A stretch of 64,000 bases of DNA from Flavobacterium tyrosinilyticum (GTDB lineage: Bacteria; Bacteroidota; Bacteroidia; Flavobacteriales; Flavobacteriaceae), in NCBI RefSeq assembly GCF_023656565.1, contig NZ_JAMOKG010000001.1:564456-628455 (forward strand), written 5' to 3'. The translations under genes and the position numbers were made by a program. This document shows, one piece after another, positions 52,614-61,773 of this stretch (position 1 is its first letter; the number at the start of each line of letters is the position of its first letter). The notes under the pieces were generated by a model that was not told the origin of the DNA, searched no databases, and was given only the letters and a program-made list of their open reading frames with translations.

Positions 52614-53666
52614 TTAAACAATCGCCTTCACAACCGCTTTTGGAGCTTCTTTACGAGTTCCGTCGAAACCGTCTACACCAGAAACTGTTGTATATTTCAA
52701 TACATATTTTTTACCTGGATTGATGATTCCGTATGCAGCTTGGCACATTAAAGTTGCTTCGTGGAAACCACAAAGGATTAACTTTAATTTTCCTGGGTAT
52801 GTATTTACGTCTCCAATAGCGAAGATTCCCGGAATGTTAGTTTGGTAATCTAATGCATTGTTTACTTTAATTGCATTTTTCTCGATTTCTAATCCCCAGT
52901 CTCCAATTGGACCTAATTTTGGTGTTAATCCGAAAAGCGGGATGAAATAATCGCATTCGATTTTACGGTGTGCGCCGTTTTCTTCGATATCTAGTGACTC
53001 AACGTGCTCAGCACCATTGATTCCGATAACTTCTGCTGGTGTAATTAGTTTAATTTTTCCAGCTGATTTTAATTCCTGTACTTTTTCTACAGAATCTAAA
53101 GCTCCTCTGAATTCGTTTCTTCTGTGGATTAAAGTTACTTCTGAAGCTACATTTGCCAAGAAGATACTCCAATCTAATGCTGAATCTCCTCCTCCTGCAA
53201 TAACAACTCTTTTATCTCTGAATTTCTCAGGATTTTTGATGAAGTATTTTACTCCTTTATCTTCATAAAACTCGATATCTTCGATAAGTGGTTTACGAGG
53301 CTCAAAACTTCCTAAACCTCCAGCGATTGCGATAACTGGTGCGTGGAATTTAGTTCCTTTGTTTGATGTTACGATGAAAGATCCGTCTTCTTGCTTTTCA
53401 ACTGTTTCAGCACGTTCTCCTAAAGTAAAACCTGGTTCAAATTGTTTGATTTGCTCCATTAATCCGTCAACTAAATCTCCGGCTAATACTTCTGGAAATC
53501 CAGGAATATCATAAATTGGCTTTTTTGGATATAACTCTGATAGCTGTCCTCCTGGTTGTGGAAGAGCATCTAAAATGTGGCATTTTAATTTTAACAATCC
53601 TGCCTCGAATACGGCAAATAAACCTGTTGGGCCTGCTCCAATTATAAGTATATCTGTTTTAATCAT
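52614..53666 (-). CDS. Ferredoxin-NADP reductase, thioredoxin-reductase-like type
   Basis: 350 residues from the ATG at 53666 (MIKTDILIIGAGPTGLFAVF); a start at 53729 would add 21 residues before the FAD motif. A second dinucleotide motif is VVIAGGGDSALDW (~155) and FAIGDVN near 275 binds FAD. It lacks the redox CxxC of thioredoxin reductase, which fits the type 2 ferredoxin-NADP reductase (YumC-like). It is the last gene of the sulfur operon and could reduce ferredoxin for the sulfite reductase. Confidence 0.85.
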   Translation of the reverse strand: MIKTDILIIGAGPTGLFAVFEAGLLKLKCHILDALPQPGGQLSELYPKKPIYDIPGFPEVLAGDLVDGLMEQIKQFEPGFTLGERAETVEKQEDGSFIVTSNKGTKFHAPVIAIAGGLGSFEPRKPLIEDIEFYEDKGVKYFIKNPEKFRDKRVVIAGGGDSALDWSIFLANVASEVTLIHRRNEFRGALDSVEKVQELKSAGKIKLITPAEVIGINGAEHVESLDIEENGAHRKIECDYFIPLFGLTPKLGPIGDWGLEIEKNAIKVNNALDYQTNIPGIFAIGDVNTYPGKLKLILCGFHEATLMCQAAYGIINPGKKYVLKYTTVSGVDGFDGTRKEAPKAVVKAIV

Positions 53667-53763
53667 TATGTTGTTGTTTATAATCATTCTTAATAACGCA
53701 AAGAAACGAATAAATCCTTGTACTTTCAATGATTTTTATCATTAATTTCTTTCCGAAACTTTT

Positions 53764-54345
53764 TTACTCTTTATTTTTTAATGAATCGGTTATCTCATTC
53801 ATTCGTTTAACCTTTTCTTCAAAATTGCCTTTTAAGGTTTTTCGATATTCGTTCAGATTCTCAACCATTTGGTTGATATCCTCAGGAATTACTTCTTCAA
53901 AAAACTCCCGAAGCCTTTTGGCTGTTGTTGGTGATTTTCCGTTGGTTGAAATAGCAATTTTTACATTTCCTTTTGTTACGATTCCGCCCAAATAATAATC
54001 ACATAAATCTGGTGTATCGGCTATATTGCAAATCAAATAACGTTTTCTCGCCAAATCGTAAACCTTTTTATTTACTTTCAAATCGTCTGTACAGGCAATT
54101 ACCATGTGACGTTTTTTAAGCATTTTCTTTTTGAACTTTTTTTCCGTCAATTTAATCGAAGGATATTTTTCGGCCAGAACTTTTATTTCTAAATGAAATT
54201 CTTTTGCCACTACCTCAACATTTGCATTCGGACTTGATTTTAGCAAGAAAGAAAGCTTTTCCAGACCTACATTTCCTCCGCCTACAATCAAAACATTTAA
54301 ATTGTGAAGCTTTAGAAATATCGGATATAATTCGTTTTGTTCCAT
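53764..54345 (-). CDS. Precorrin-2 dehydrogenase / siroheme ferrochelatase
   Basis: 193 residues, equal to the N-terminal part of CysG. NVLIVGGGNVGLEKLSFLL is the NAD site, and ATDDLKVN-like ACTDDLKVNKKVYDLAR and CDYYLGGIVTKGNVKIAISTNGKSPTTAK follow. It oxidises precorrin-2 and inserts iron to give siroheme, the cofactor of the sulfite reductase encoded two genes upstream. Confidence 0.92.
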   Translation of the reverse strand: MEQNELYPIFLKLHNLNVLIVGGGNVGLEKLSFLLKSSPNANVEVVAKEFHLEIKVLAEKYPSIKLTEKKFKKKMLKKRHMVIACTDDLKVNKKVYDLARKRYLICNIADTPDLCDYYLGGIVTKGNVKIAISTNGKSPTTAKRLREFFEEVIPEDINQMVENLNEYRKTLKGNFEEKVKRMNEITDSLKNKE

Positions 54346-54418
54346 TTTAATTTAATTTCATCTAAACAAAATTAGATGATTTACCAACGAATTGTTCCTA
54401 ACGGAACATATAATTATT

Positions 54419-55192
54419 TTAATGAATGGTTTCTTTTGATAGAAATTCTTCGTAAAATCCTTTTAGTTTATTGCTTTCGCGGACAACCTCGCCTAAAACA
54501 ATAATGGCTGGTGAACCTAATCCTTTTTCTTTTACAACTTCTAAAATTGAATCAACTGTTCCTACACCCACTTTTTCTTCTGTTGTTGTTCCGTTTTGGA
54601 TGATCGCAACGGGTAAATTTCCTTTATCTTCTTTTTGAAACAAATTGATTATTTGTGGCAATTTGTGCATTCCCATCAAAATCACAACAGTTGCAGAAGA
54701 TTGTGCAGCCAAAGCTACATCTGACGATAATTTTCTATCAGAAGTTGTTCCGGTAATAGCCCAAAAGCTTTCTGAAATGCCTCGTTTTGTAATCGAAATT
54801 CCCTGACTTGCGGGAACGGCAACTACCGATGAAATTCCTGGAACAACAATGGTTTCAATTCCGAAACTTTCAGCAAAATCAATTTCTTCTCCGCCTCTTC
54901 CGAAAATAAATGGATCTCCACCTTTTAATCGAACTACGTTTCCGTAAGTCAAAGCATTATCTACAATCAATTGATTGATTTGATCCTGCGTGTAAGCATG
55001 ATTTCCGATTCTTTTACCAACAAAAATTCGGATGGCATTTTTTGGTGCGTAATCCAGAATTTCTTCATTGGCCAATGCGTCGTATAAAACCACATTTGCT
55101 TCAGCCAATGCTTTTACAGCTTTTAGCGTCAGTAAATCGGGATCGCCCGGACCTGCACCGACTAAAGTTATTTTGGATTTTATATTATGCAT
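54419..55192 (-). CDS. cobA: Uroporphyrinogen-III C-methyltransferase
   Basis: 257 residues. VGAGPGDPDLLTLKAVKAL, RLKGGDPFIFGRGGEE and GITKRG-like SITKRGISESFWAITGT are SUMT signatures. It methylates uroporphyrinogen III twice with SAM to form precorrin-2. The start overlaps the sulfite reductase end by 8 bases. With the next gene it supplies siroheme. Confidence 0.93.
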   Translation of the reverse strand: MHNIKSKITLVGAGPGDPDLLTLKAVKALAEANVVLYDALANEEILDYAPKNAIRIFVGKRIGNHAYTQDQINQLIVDNALTYGNVVRLKGGDPFIFGRGGEEIDFAESFGIETIVVPGISSVVAVPASQGISITKRGISESFWAITGTTSDRKLSSDVALAAQSSATVVILMGMHKLPQIINLFQKEDKGNLPVAIIQNGTTTEEKVGVGTVDSILEVVKEKGLGSPAIIVLGEVVRESNKLKGFYEEFLSKETIH

Positions 55193-57275
55193 TTGCTAAT
55201 TCCTGTGCTCTGAAAGTTTCGATTTTGTCAAAGAAAACTGTTGCTTGTGCAATGTAACCTTTAGCGAAAGCTTCAGATGGTTCATTTTTATTGATTTGGT
55301 AAACCAAGTCTTTAAAAGTTGAGTTTAATTCGATTTTACTAGTGTCGATGAAAACAGTATCAAATAAATCTACAATTCCTGCGTGGTGGTTTGTTTTTTG
55401 GTTTTCAGCCAATAATAATGCTTTTGCTCCATTTACAAATCCTGCATAAGCATGATAGATTGCATCTGACCATTTTTTCTCGTCGAAAGATTCTTGAGCC
55501 AAAATCAATTTCTCTTTCGCTTCAAACAATAATGTCGCCACTAAATCGATCACAACTCCGGCACATTCTCCAACTCCAACTGCTTTTACGTAATTGTCTG
55601 CATTACCCCAATCTACAAAATCAGCTTCTGTTAAATTGGTTACGTCTGCGAAAGGTTTTAAGATTTCATAGAAATATTTCTCTCCTTTTGTATCATAATA
55701 ATCTAGGAATTTTTGTCCGCTTCCGTTAGCATCAAAATCATTTAAGATGGTACGCAATGCATCTGGACCTCTACGGCTAGGCACTTTGATTACTTTATCA
55801 GCAAAACGCCCTGCTCCATTTCCTAATCTTCCTCCTCCTAATAAAACCTGCAAAGCCGGAGCAACGAGTTTACCTGAGTTGATAGACATTCCTTGGAATC
55901 CAATTGCAGACATATTATGTTGTCCGCAAGCATTCATGCAGCCTGAAATTTTAATTTCGATTTCGCGGTTGTTTAAATACTGAGGATATTCTGCCGTTAA
56001 AACTCTTTCTAATTCTTCTGCAATACCGGTACTACTTGCAATCCCCAAATTACAAGTATCAGTACCCGGACATGCCGTAATATCTCCAACTGAATTATAT
56101 CCTAATTGAACAAAATCCAACTTGGCTAATTCTTGGTAAAAGAATGGTAAATTCTCTTCTTTTACGTGACGTATTACAATATTTTGACGCAATGAAAAAC
56201 GTAATTCATTTGCTGCGTAATTTTTAATTAAAGCGGCTAATAATCTGGCTTTATCAGTATAAAAATCACCTAATAAAACTTTGATTCCAATAGCATAATA
56301 ACCGTCTTGTTTCTGCTTGATTACATTCGATTTTTTCCAAGCTTCATAAGCTTCTGTATCTTCGATTGTAACTTGCGGAACTTCTAATAATGGTTCTGGA
56401 ATTGGACTATCAAAAGCTGTTGTATCAATTTCGTATGTTTCAAACGCGATGGCTTTTTTCTCTTGTTCAACCAAATCAAGAAAAGCATCTTTCCCCATTT
56501 CTTTGATTAAGAATTTCATACGCGCTTTCATTCTTTTTGCACGTTCTCCGTATCTATCGAAAATACGGATGATTCCTTCTGCTGTTGGGATGATTTCGTT
56601 TACGGGAACAAACTCTGAAAGCAACTCAGCATGTGCTGGCTGAGATCCTAAACCTCCACCAAACATGATTTTGAAACCTTTTTGTCCGTCTTTAATTTTT
56701 GGAATAAATCCTAAATCGTGTAAATAACTCAAAGCTGTATCTTCGTCTGAAGAAGAGAACGAAATTTTGAATTTACGTCCCATTTCCTGACAGATTGGGT
56801 TTCTTAACAAATATTGAAAAAGTCCGTGTGCATAAGGCGAAACATCAAACGGTTCGTTTACGTCTACACCTGCTAATTCGCTTCCTGTAATATTTCTTAC
56901 TGTGTTTCCACAAGCTTCACGAAGTGTAATATCGTCTTTAGCCAAATCTGCCCAAAGTTCTGGTGTTCTGTCTAAACTCACGTAGTGAATCTGGATATCC
57001 TGACGTGTTGTAATATGCAAACGTCCTGTAGAATATTCATCAGAAACCTGCGTGATACGCACCAATTGCTCGCTGGTTACTTTACCATAAGGCAATTTGA
57101 TACGAATCATCTGAACGCCTTCCTGACGCTGACCATAAATTCCACGCGCTAAACGAAGACTACGAAAACGCTCATCATCAATTTTTCCTCCACGGAATAA
57201 GTGAATCTTTTTTTCTAATTCGATAATCTCCTTCTGAACTACCGGATTTTCTATTTCTGTTCTAAAACTTTCCAT
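55185..57275 (-). CDS. Siroheme sulfite reductase with a C-terminal HEPN-like domain
   Basis: 696 residues. Residues ~1-550 are the two-repeat siroheme reductase: ferredoxin-like half-domains (GIYGQRQEGVQMIRIKLPYG, TTRQDIQIHYV), and 4Fe-4S/siroheme cysteines in CPGTDTC and GCMNACG. Residues ~560-696 are an added helical domain (DAIYHAYAGFVNGAKALLLA, TNHHAGIVDLFDTVF) like HEPN proteins. Reduces sulfite to sulfide. The lack of a CysJ flavoprotein suggests ferredoxin as donor. A nitrite reductase role is possible but the neighbours argue for sulfite. Confidence 0.9.
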   Translation of the reverse strand: MESFRTEIENPVVQKEIIELEKKIHLFRGGKIDDERFRSLRLARGIYGQRQEGVQMIRIKLPYGKVTSEQLVRITQVSDEYSTGRLHITTRQDIQIHYVSLDRTPELWADLAKDDITLREACGNTVRNITGSELAGVDVNEPFDVSPYAHGLFQYLLRNPICQEMGRKFKISFSSSDEDTALSYLHDLGFIPKIKDGQKGFKIMFGGGLGSQPAHAELLSEFVPVNEIIPTAEGIIRIFDRYGERAKRMKARMKFLIKEMGKDAFLDLVEQEKKAIAFETYEIDTTAFDSPIPEPLLEVPQVTIEDTEAYEAWKKSNVIKQKQDGYYAIGIKVLLGDFYTDKARLLAALIKNYAANELRFSLRQNIVIRHVKEENLPFFYQELAKLDFVQLGYNSVGDITACPGTDTCNLGIASSTGIAEELERVLTAEYPQYLNNREIEIKISGCMNACGQHNMSAIGFQGMSINSGKLVAPALQVLLGGGRLGNGAGRFADKVIKVPSRRGPDALRTILNDFDANGSGQKFLDYYDTKGEKYFYEILKPFADVTNLTEADFVDWGNADNYVKAVGVGECAGVVIDLVATLLFEAKEKLILAQESFDEKKWSDAIYHAYAGFVNGAKALLLAENQKTNHHAGIVDLFDTVFIDTSKIELNSTFKDLVYQINKNEPSEAFAKGYIAQATVFFDKIETFRAQELANA

Positions 57276-57381
57276 TTTCTTTTTCTTGCTTTAGGCTTTA
57301 AGCTGTAGGCTATAAGCTTTTTAAACTTTGTGTCTTCAATCTTTTAAGCTTAAGGCTTATTGCTTAAAGCTTATAGCAGGT

Positions 57382-58626
57382 TTACCTAATAAATCCTACT
57401 CCTGCTGTTGTGTTAGTTGCTGTATCAATTAAGATGAAAGCTCCGTTTGATTTGTTTTCGTTGTATGAATCAAAATATAACGGTTTGCTTAATTTGATCG
57501 TTACTTCTCCAATTTCGTTTATTGACAATTGTGAAGCTTCTGTCGTTCCCGAGTAATCTGTTGCAATTGTATTTTTGATGCTTTCTACTTTTGCTAAAAC
57601 TCTATTTGTATTGTGTTGTACCAAATATTTAGTTCCTGGAACCAATTTCTTGCTGTCCATCCAACAAACTGTTGTGGTAATATCTTTTTCAATTTTTGGA
57701 AGCTCTGATGATTTTACAATCATATCACCTCTCGTTACATTGATATCATTTTCTAATTCGATTGTGATCGAAGAACCTGCAACGGCTTCGTCAAATGTTT
57801 TATCGAAAAAGTAAATTTTAGATACTTTAGATTCTGTTAAAGAAGGAAGAACTGTTACAGCATCTCCAACTTTGATTGAGTTTCCGTATAATTTTCCTGC
57901 GTAACCTCTGAAATCGTGGTATTCTTCAGTTTTTGGACGAATCACAGTCTGAACCGGGAAACGTGCTTTTCCTGCTTCAAAAACATCATGAGCATGCAAT
58001 CCTTCTAAATGTTCCAATACCGTTTGTCCGTCATACCAAGGCATATTTTCAGATTTGTCAACAACATTTCCACCGTTGATTGCACTTAACGGAATGTAAC
58101 TTACGTTTTGTTCCTTGAAAGTACTTTTTGCATTTAATGCCTGAAAATCTGCTTTGATTTTATTGAAAACTTCTTCAGAATAATCAACTAAATCCATTTT
58201 GTTAATCGCAACGATTACTTCTTTTACTCTCAATAAATTATTGATAAAAAAGTGACGGTAAGTCTGCTCGATAACTCCTTTTCTAGCATCAATTAAAATA
58301 ATAGAAACCTGAGAAGTAGAAGCTCCTGTAACCATGTTTCTTGTATATTCTACGTGACCCGGAGTATCGGCAATAATGTAACTTTTCTTTGCAGTCGAAA
58401 AATAAATATGAGCAACATCAATCGTGATTCCTTGTTCTCTTTCCGCCACTAAACCATCAGTTGCCAAAGAAAAATCAAGATAATCGTATCCTTTTTGTTT
58501 ACTGCTTTTTTCGATTGCTTCTATCTTATCAGTCGTCAATGATTTTGTGTCATACAATAATCTCCCGATCAAAGTACTTTTTCCGTCATCTACACTTCCT
58601 GCTGTTGCTATTTTTAAAACGTCCAT
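57382..58626 (-). CDS. cysN: Sulfate adenylyltransferase subunit 1 (GTPase)
   Basis: 414 residues. GTPase motifs are AGSVDDGKSTLIGRLLYD (G1), DTPGHVEYTRNM (G3) and INKMDLVDY (G4), followed by two beta-barrel domains. It drives APS formation with CysD. No APS kinase (CysC) is fused, consistent with direct use of APS by CysH here. Confidence 0.95.
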   Translation of the reverse strand: MDVLKIATAGSVDDGKSTLIGRLLYDTKSLTTDKIEAIEKSSKQKGYDYLDFSLATDGLVAEREQGITIDVAHIYFSTAKKSYIIADTPGHVEYTRNMVTGASTSQVSIILIDARKGVIEQTYRHFFINNLLRVKEVIVAINKMDLVDYSEEVFNKIKADFQALNAKSTFKEQNVSYIPLSAINGGNVVDKSENMPWYDGQTVLEHLEGLHAHDVFEAGKARFPVQTVIRPKTEEYHDFRGYAGKLYGNSIKVGDAVTVLPSLTESKVSKIYFFDKTFDEAVAGSSITIELENDINVTRGDMIVKSSELPKIEKDITTTVCWMDSKKLVPGTKYLVQHNTNRVLAKVESIKNTIATDYSGTTEASQLSINEIGEVTIKLSKPLYFDSYNENKSNGAFILIDTATNTTAGVGFIR

Positions 58627-58770
58627 CTTATATATTGTTTCAGGTTTAAAGTTTCATGTTTCATGTTCTCTCGAAACTTATAAAACTGTATGTTTTTGTT
58701 TTCTTGATTTTTACTTTTAAAATTCCGTTCCGAATTGCATTAACAATTAACAATTCATAATTAACAATTA

Positions 58771-59670
58771 TTAAAAGTATCCTTGTTGTTTTCTCTTTTC
58801 CATTGCAGCTTCAGAACGTTTATCATCGATTCTGGCTCCTCTTTCAGAAATGGTTGATGATCTGATTTCTCCAACTACTTCTTCGATTGTTGCTGCGTAA
58901 GATTCAACAGCTGCTGTACAGCTCATATCTCCAACGGTTCTGAAGCGAACAATTCTTTCTTCGATTTGTTCGTCTTCTTCTTGGTACACAAAAGGAGAAT
59001 GCGACCAGATTAAACCGTCTCTCAAAAAAACTTTTCTTTTATGTGAGAAGTAGATTGATGGAATCTCGATGTGTTCTTTCTCGATATAGCTCCAAACATC
59101 TAATTCTGTCCAGTTTGAAATTGGGAAAACACGAACGTTTTGTCCATTTTCGATTTTTCCATTTAAAATATCAAACAACTCAGGTCTCTGATTTTTTTCG
59201 TCCCATTGTCCGAAATCATCACGAACAGAGAAAATACGTTCTTTTGCTCTTGCTTTTTCTTCATCACGACGTGCACCACCAATACAAGCGTCAAACTTAA
59301 ATTCTTCAATTGCATCCAAAAGCGTTGTAGTCTGCAAGCTGTTACGGCTTGAATATTTTCCAGTTTCTTCAACCACTTTTCCTTCATCAATAGCATCCTG
59401 AACATTACGAACGATTAGCTCTAAACCTAATTCTTCTACCAATTTATCTCTGAAAGCAATTGTTTCAGGGAAATTGTGTCCCGTATCAACGTGTAATAGA
59501 GGAAACGGAATCTTAGCAGGGAAAAATGCTTTTTGCGCCAAACGCACTAATGTGATAGAATCTTTTCCTCCTGAGAAAAGTAAAACCGGTTTGTCAAACT
59601 GTGAAATTACTTCTCTGAAAATGTATATCGCTTCACTCTCTAAAGCGTTTGTTTTTAATACTGAACTCAT
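58771..59670 (-). CDS. cysD: Sulfate adenylyltransferase subunit 2
   Basis: 299 residues from the ATG at 59670; the reading from 59721 would add 17 residues without family support. PP-loop LLFSGGKDSITLVRLAQKAF, then HVDTGHNFPE and GGARRDEEKARAKERIFS are CysD features. It adenylates sulfate with ATP. Order cysD-cysN is standard. Confidence 0.95.
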   Translation of the reverse strand: MSSVLKTNALESEAIYIFREVISQFDKPVLLFSGGKDSITLVRLAQKAFFPAKIPFPLLHVDTGHNFPETIAFRDKLVEELGLELIVRNVQDAIDEGKVVEETGKYSSRNSLQTTTLLDAIEEFKFDACIGGARRDEEKARAKERIFSVRDDFGQWDEKNQRPELFDILNGKIENGQNVRVFPISNWTELDVWSYIEKEHIEIPSIYFSHKRKVFLRDGLIWSHSPFVYQEEDEQIEERIVRFRTVGDMSCTAAVESYAATIEEVVGEIRSSTISERGARIDDKRSEAAMEKRKQQGYF

Positions 59671-59823
59671 TGTTTTTTTGTTTGATATTTTGTTTGTGAA
59701 AAATTTTGTTTCAGGTTTCATGTTTAAAGTTTCAAGTTGCCTGATCTAAAAATCTCCACTCTTTATTCTATAATCTATATCCTATTCTCTGCGAAAGTCT
59801 CGCCTCTTTCTTCTTGCTTCTAT

Positions 59824-60534
59824 CTACTCTTTCTTAGCACTATGAAGTCCGCACTCTTTATGGCTTGATTCCCACCACCATCTTCCGGCTCTTATATCTT
59901 CTCCAGGAAAAATTGCTCTCGTACACGGTGCGCATCCAATACTTACGAAACCTTGTTTGTGTAAAGCGTTTTGCGGAACATTGTTTTCGGATAAATACGT
60001 TTCAACTTCTTCTAAAGTCCATTTTAGTAACGGATTGAATTTGATAATTTCGAAGTTTCCGTCGTATTCAAACAGATTTAAATCATGTCTGTTTTCTGAT
60101 TGTTCTGCTCTTAAACCCGTAATCCAAACTGAGTTTCCTGCCAAAGCTTTTCTTAATGGAACCACTTTTCGAATAAAACAGCACTCTTTTCTGTTTTCAA
60201 CCGAATCGTAAAAGCTATTTGGCCCTTTTGTTTTCAGAAGATTTTCTACTGAAGCAGCTTCTGGGAAAAAAACTTCGATTGGTCTTTTGTATTTTTTTAA
60301 TGTTTTATGAAAAACATCGTAAGTTTCCTGAAATAATCTTCCAGTGTCTAAAGTAAACACGGTAATATCAGTATTGCTTTTTGCAATAAAATCAGTAATT
60401 ACCTGATCTTCCTGACCGAAAGATGTCGAAAAAATTACTTTTCCCGGAAATTCTTTTGCTAAAAAAACTAAGGTTTCGTCAAGCGAAAGAGCTGCAGTTT
60501 TTTCTAATAATTCTTGTACAATAATCGCACTCAT
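59824..60534 (-). CDS. cysH: Adenylylsulfate (APS) reductase
   Basis: 236 residues. Cys118-Cys119 (ECCFIRK) and Cys201/Cys204 (GCAPC) are the four 4Fe-4S ligands that distinguish APS reductases from PAPS reductases. The catalytic Cys228 is in ECGLH near the end. The STSFGQEDQVI loop binds nucleotide. It reduces APS to sulfite using thioredoxin-type electrons, so no CysC is needed. Confidence 0.94.
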   Translation of the reverse strand: MSAIIVQELLEKTAALSLDETLVFLAKEFPGKVIFSTSFGQEDQVITDFIAKSNTDITVFTLDTGRLFQETYDVFHKTLKKYKRPIEVFFPEAASVENLLKTKGPNSFYDSVENRKECCFIRKVVPLRKALAGNSVWITGLRAEQSENRHDLNLFEYDGNFEIIKFNPLLKWTLEEVETYLSENNVPQNALHKQGFVSIGCAPCTRAIFPGEDIRAGRWWWESSHKECGLHSAKKE

Positions 60535-60560
60535 AAATCTCTCCTTTCTAAAATTATCTT

Positions 60561-61463
60561 TTACAATAATTTAGATAATGTTTTTAAACTCAATATTATA
60601 ATTAGAACTCCAACCGCAACCATCATTGGTTTTCTTTTGATTCTATTTACCAAATAAGCTGCTATTGGCGCTGAAATAACTCCTCCTAAAATCAATCCGA
60701 TAATTATCTGCCAGCCGTGAATTCCGCCAAAAAGCATGAAAGTAATTCCGCTTGCAAACGAAATGGCAAACTCAGCCGCATTTACAGACCCAATGGTATA
60801 TTTCGGGTTTCTTCCTCTTCCTAATAATGTTGAAGTCACAATTGGCCCCCAACCTCCTCCTCCAACAGAATCCATGAAACCTCCAAACACTGCTAATACG
60901 CCTAGTTTCTTAGTTTTCTTTTTAACAACACTTTTTCTCAAAGCTTTTCTGATAATTACAACTGCCAGAATAATCATGTAAACCGCAATAAAAGGCTTAA
61001 TAATATCTCCGTCAATAACATCTGATAATAAATAAGCTCCTGTAATTGATCCTAAAACTCCGGGAATCAATAAATGTTTGACTAGTTTTTTATTGATGTT
61101 TCCAAAACGGTGGTGCGAAAGCGCCGATGCTCCGGTTGTAAACATTTCTGAAACGTGAACTGCCGTACTGCTCAAAACTGGCGAAACTCCATAAGCCAAT
61201 AAAAATGACGTAGAAGTTGCTCCATATCCCATCCCTAAAGCACCATCTACCAATTGAGCAAAAGCACCAATTAAAAAAAACGCTAAAAGATTTTCATCAA
61301 ATCCCTGAACAAAACCATCCCACGAAAATTCAGCGTGATGATTATAAATTAATGTAACTGCCAAACCTAACAATAAAACAACAGGTATTACAACCCACAA
61401 TTTTTCCTTTAATAAAGAATCAGACTTTACTATCGTGTTGTTTAACTTAAGTTCATTTTCCAT
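60561..61463 (-). CDS. TauE/SafE family transporter, first gene of the sulfur operon
   Basis: 300 residues. One N-terminal helix (~24-40) and about seven more. AQLVDGALGMGYGATSTSFLL and GGFMDSVGGGGWGPIVTSTLL are the two TauE/SafE repeats. The family moves sulfite, sulfoacetate or sulfate; as the lead gene of a sulfate-reduction operon, import of sulfate is the likeliest job, though export of excess sulfite cannot be excluded. Confidence 0.88.
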   Translation of the reverse strand: MENELKLNNTIVKSDSLLKEKLWVVIPVVLLLGLAVTLIYNHHAEFSWDGFVQGFDENLLAFFLIGAFAQLVDGALGMGYGATSTSFLLAYGVSPVLSSTAVHVSEMFTTGASALSHHRFGNINKKLVKHLLIPGVLGSITGAYLLSDVIDGDIIKPFIAVYMIILAVVIIRKALRKSVVKKKTKKLGVLAVFGGFMDSVGGGGWGPIVTSTLLGRGRNPKYTIGSVNAAEFAISFASGITFMLFGGIHGWQIIIGLILGGVISAPIAAYLVNRIKRKPMMVAVGVLIIILSLKTLSKLL

Positions 61464-61497
61464 ATTTTAAGAATTGTTTTTGTTCTTAAAAATCCAT

Positions 61498-61521
61498 TAC
61501 CCTATCGGCTTAGTAGATTAC
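61498..61521 (-). promoter_or_regulatory. Candidate Rrf2 operator, copy 1 (sulfur operon)
   Basis: The minus strand reads TCTACTAAGCCGATAGGGTA, preceded by GTAA, an imperfect inverted repeat centred on CTA-N6-TAG. It begins at the predicted transcription start of the operon, a position suited to repression. Related sequences lie at 61714 and 63150. Confidence 0.6.
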
Positions 61522-61525
61522 TTTG

Positions 61526-61554
61526 CAAAAGTACTATATATTTCGAAATATCAA
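61526..61554 (-). promoter_or_regulatory. Promoter of the sulfate-assimilation operon with an internal palindrome
   Basis: On the minus strand TTG, an 18-base spacer and TACTTTTG. The spacer contains the exact 14-base palindrome ATATTTCGAAATAT (61538-61551), a plausible second operator between the -33 and -7 boxes. Confidence 0.75.
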
Positions 61555-61713
61555 AACAATATATTTACTTTTTTACATAAGCTATCCTCTTATAAACCAA
61601 GTTAAAAGAGATTTAAAAAAGAATTAGTGATTATTTTAACAAATTAAATGCTGCCTCTTATTATTTTAACAACATGATCCCATTTTGTGATCCACAAAAA
61701 TACACATTTAATC

Positions 61714-61735
61714 TCTACAAAATCTATAGGATAAT
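61714..61735 (+). promoter_or_regulatory. Candidate Rrf2 operator, copy 2 (second TauE gene)
   Basis: TCTACAAAATCTATAGGATA matches copy 1 at 14 of 20 positions and sits 39 bases before the ATG of the plus-strand TauE/SafE gene. The 310-base gap 61464-61773 holds only these control sites. Confidence 0.55.
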
Positions 61736-61773
61736 TATAAAATTGTTATTATTTTAGCGGCAAATAATTTTTC

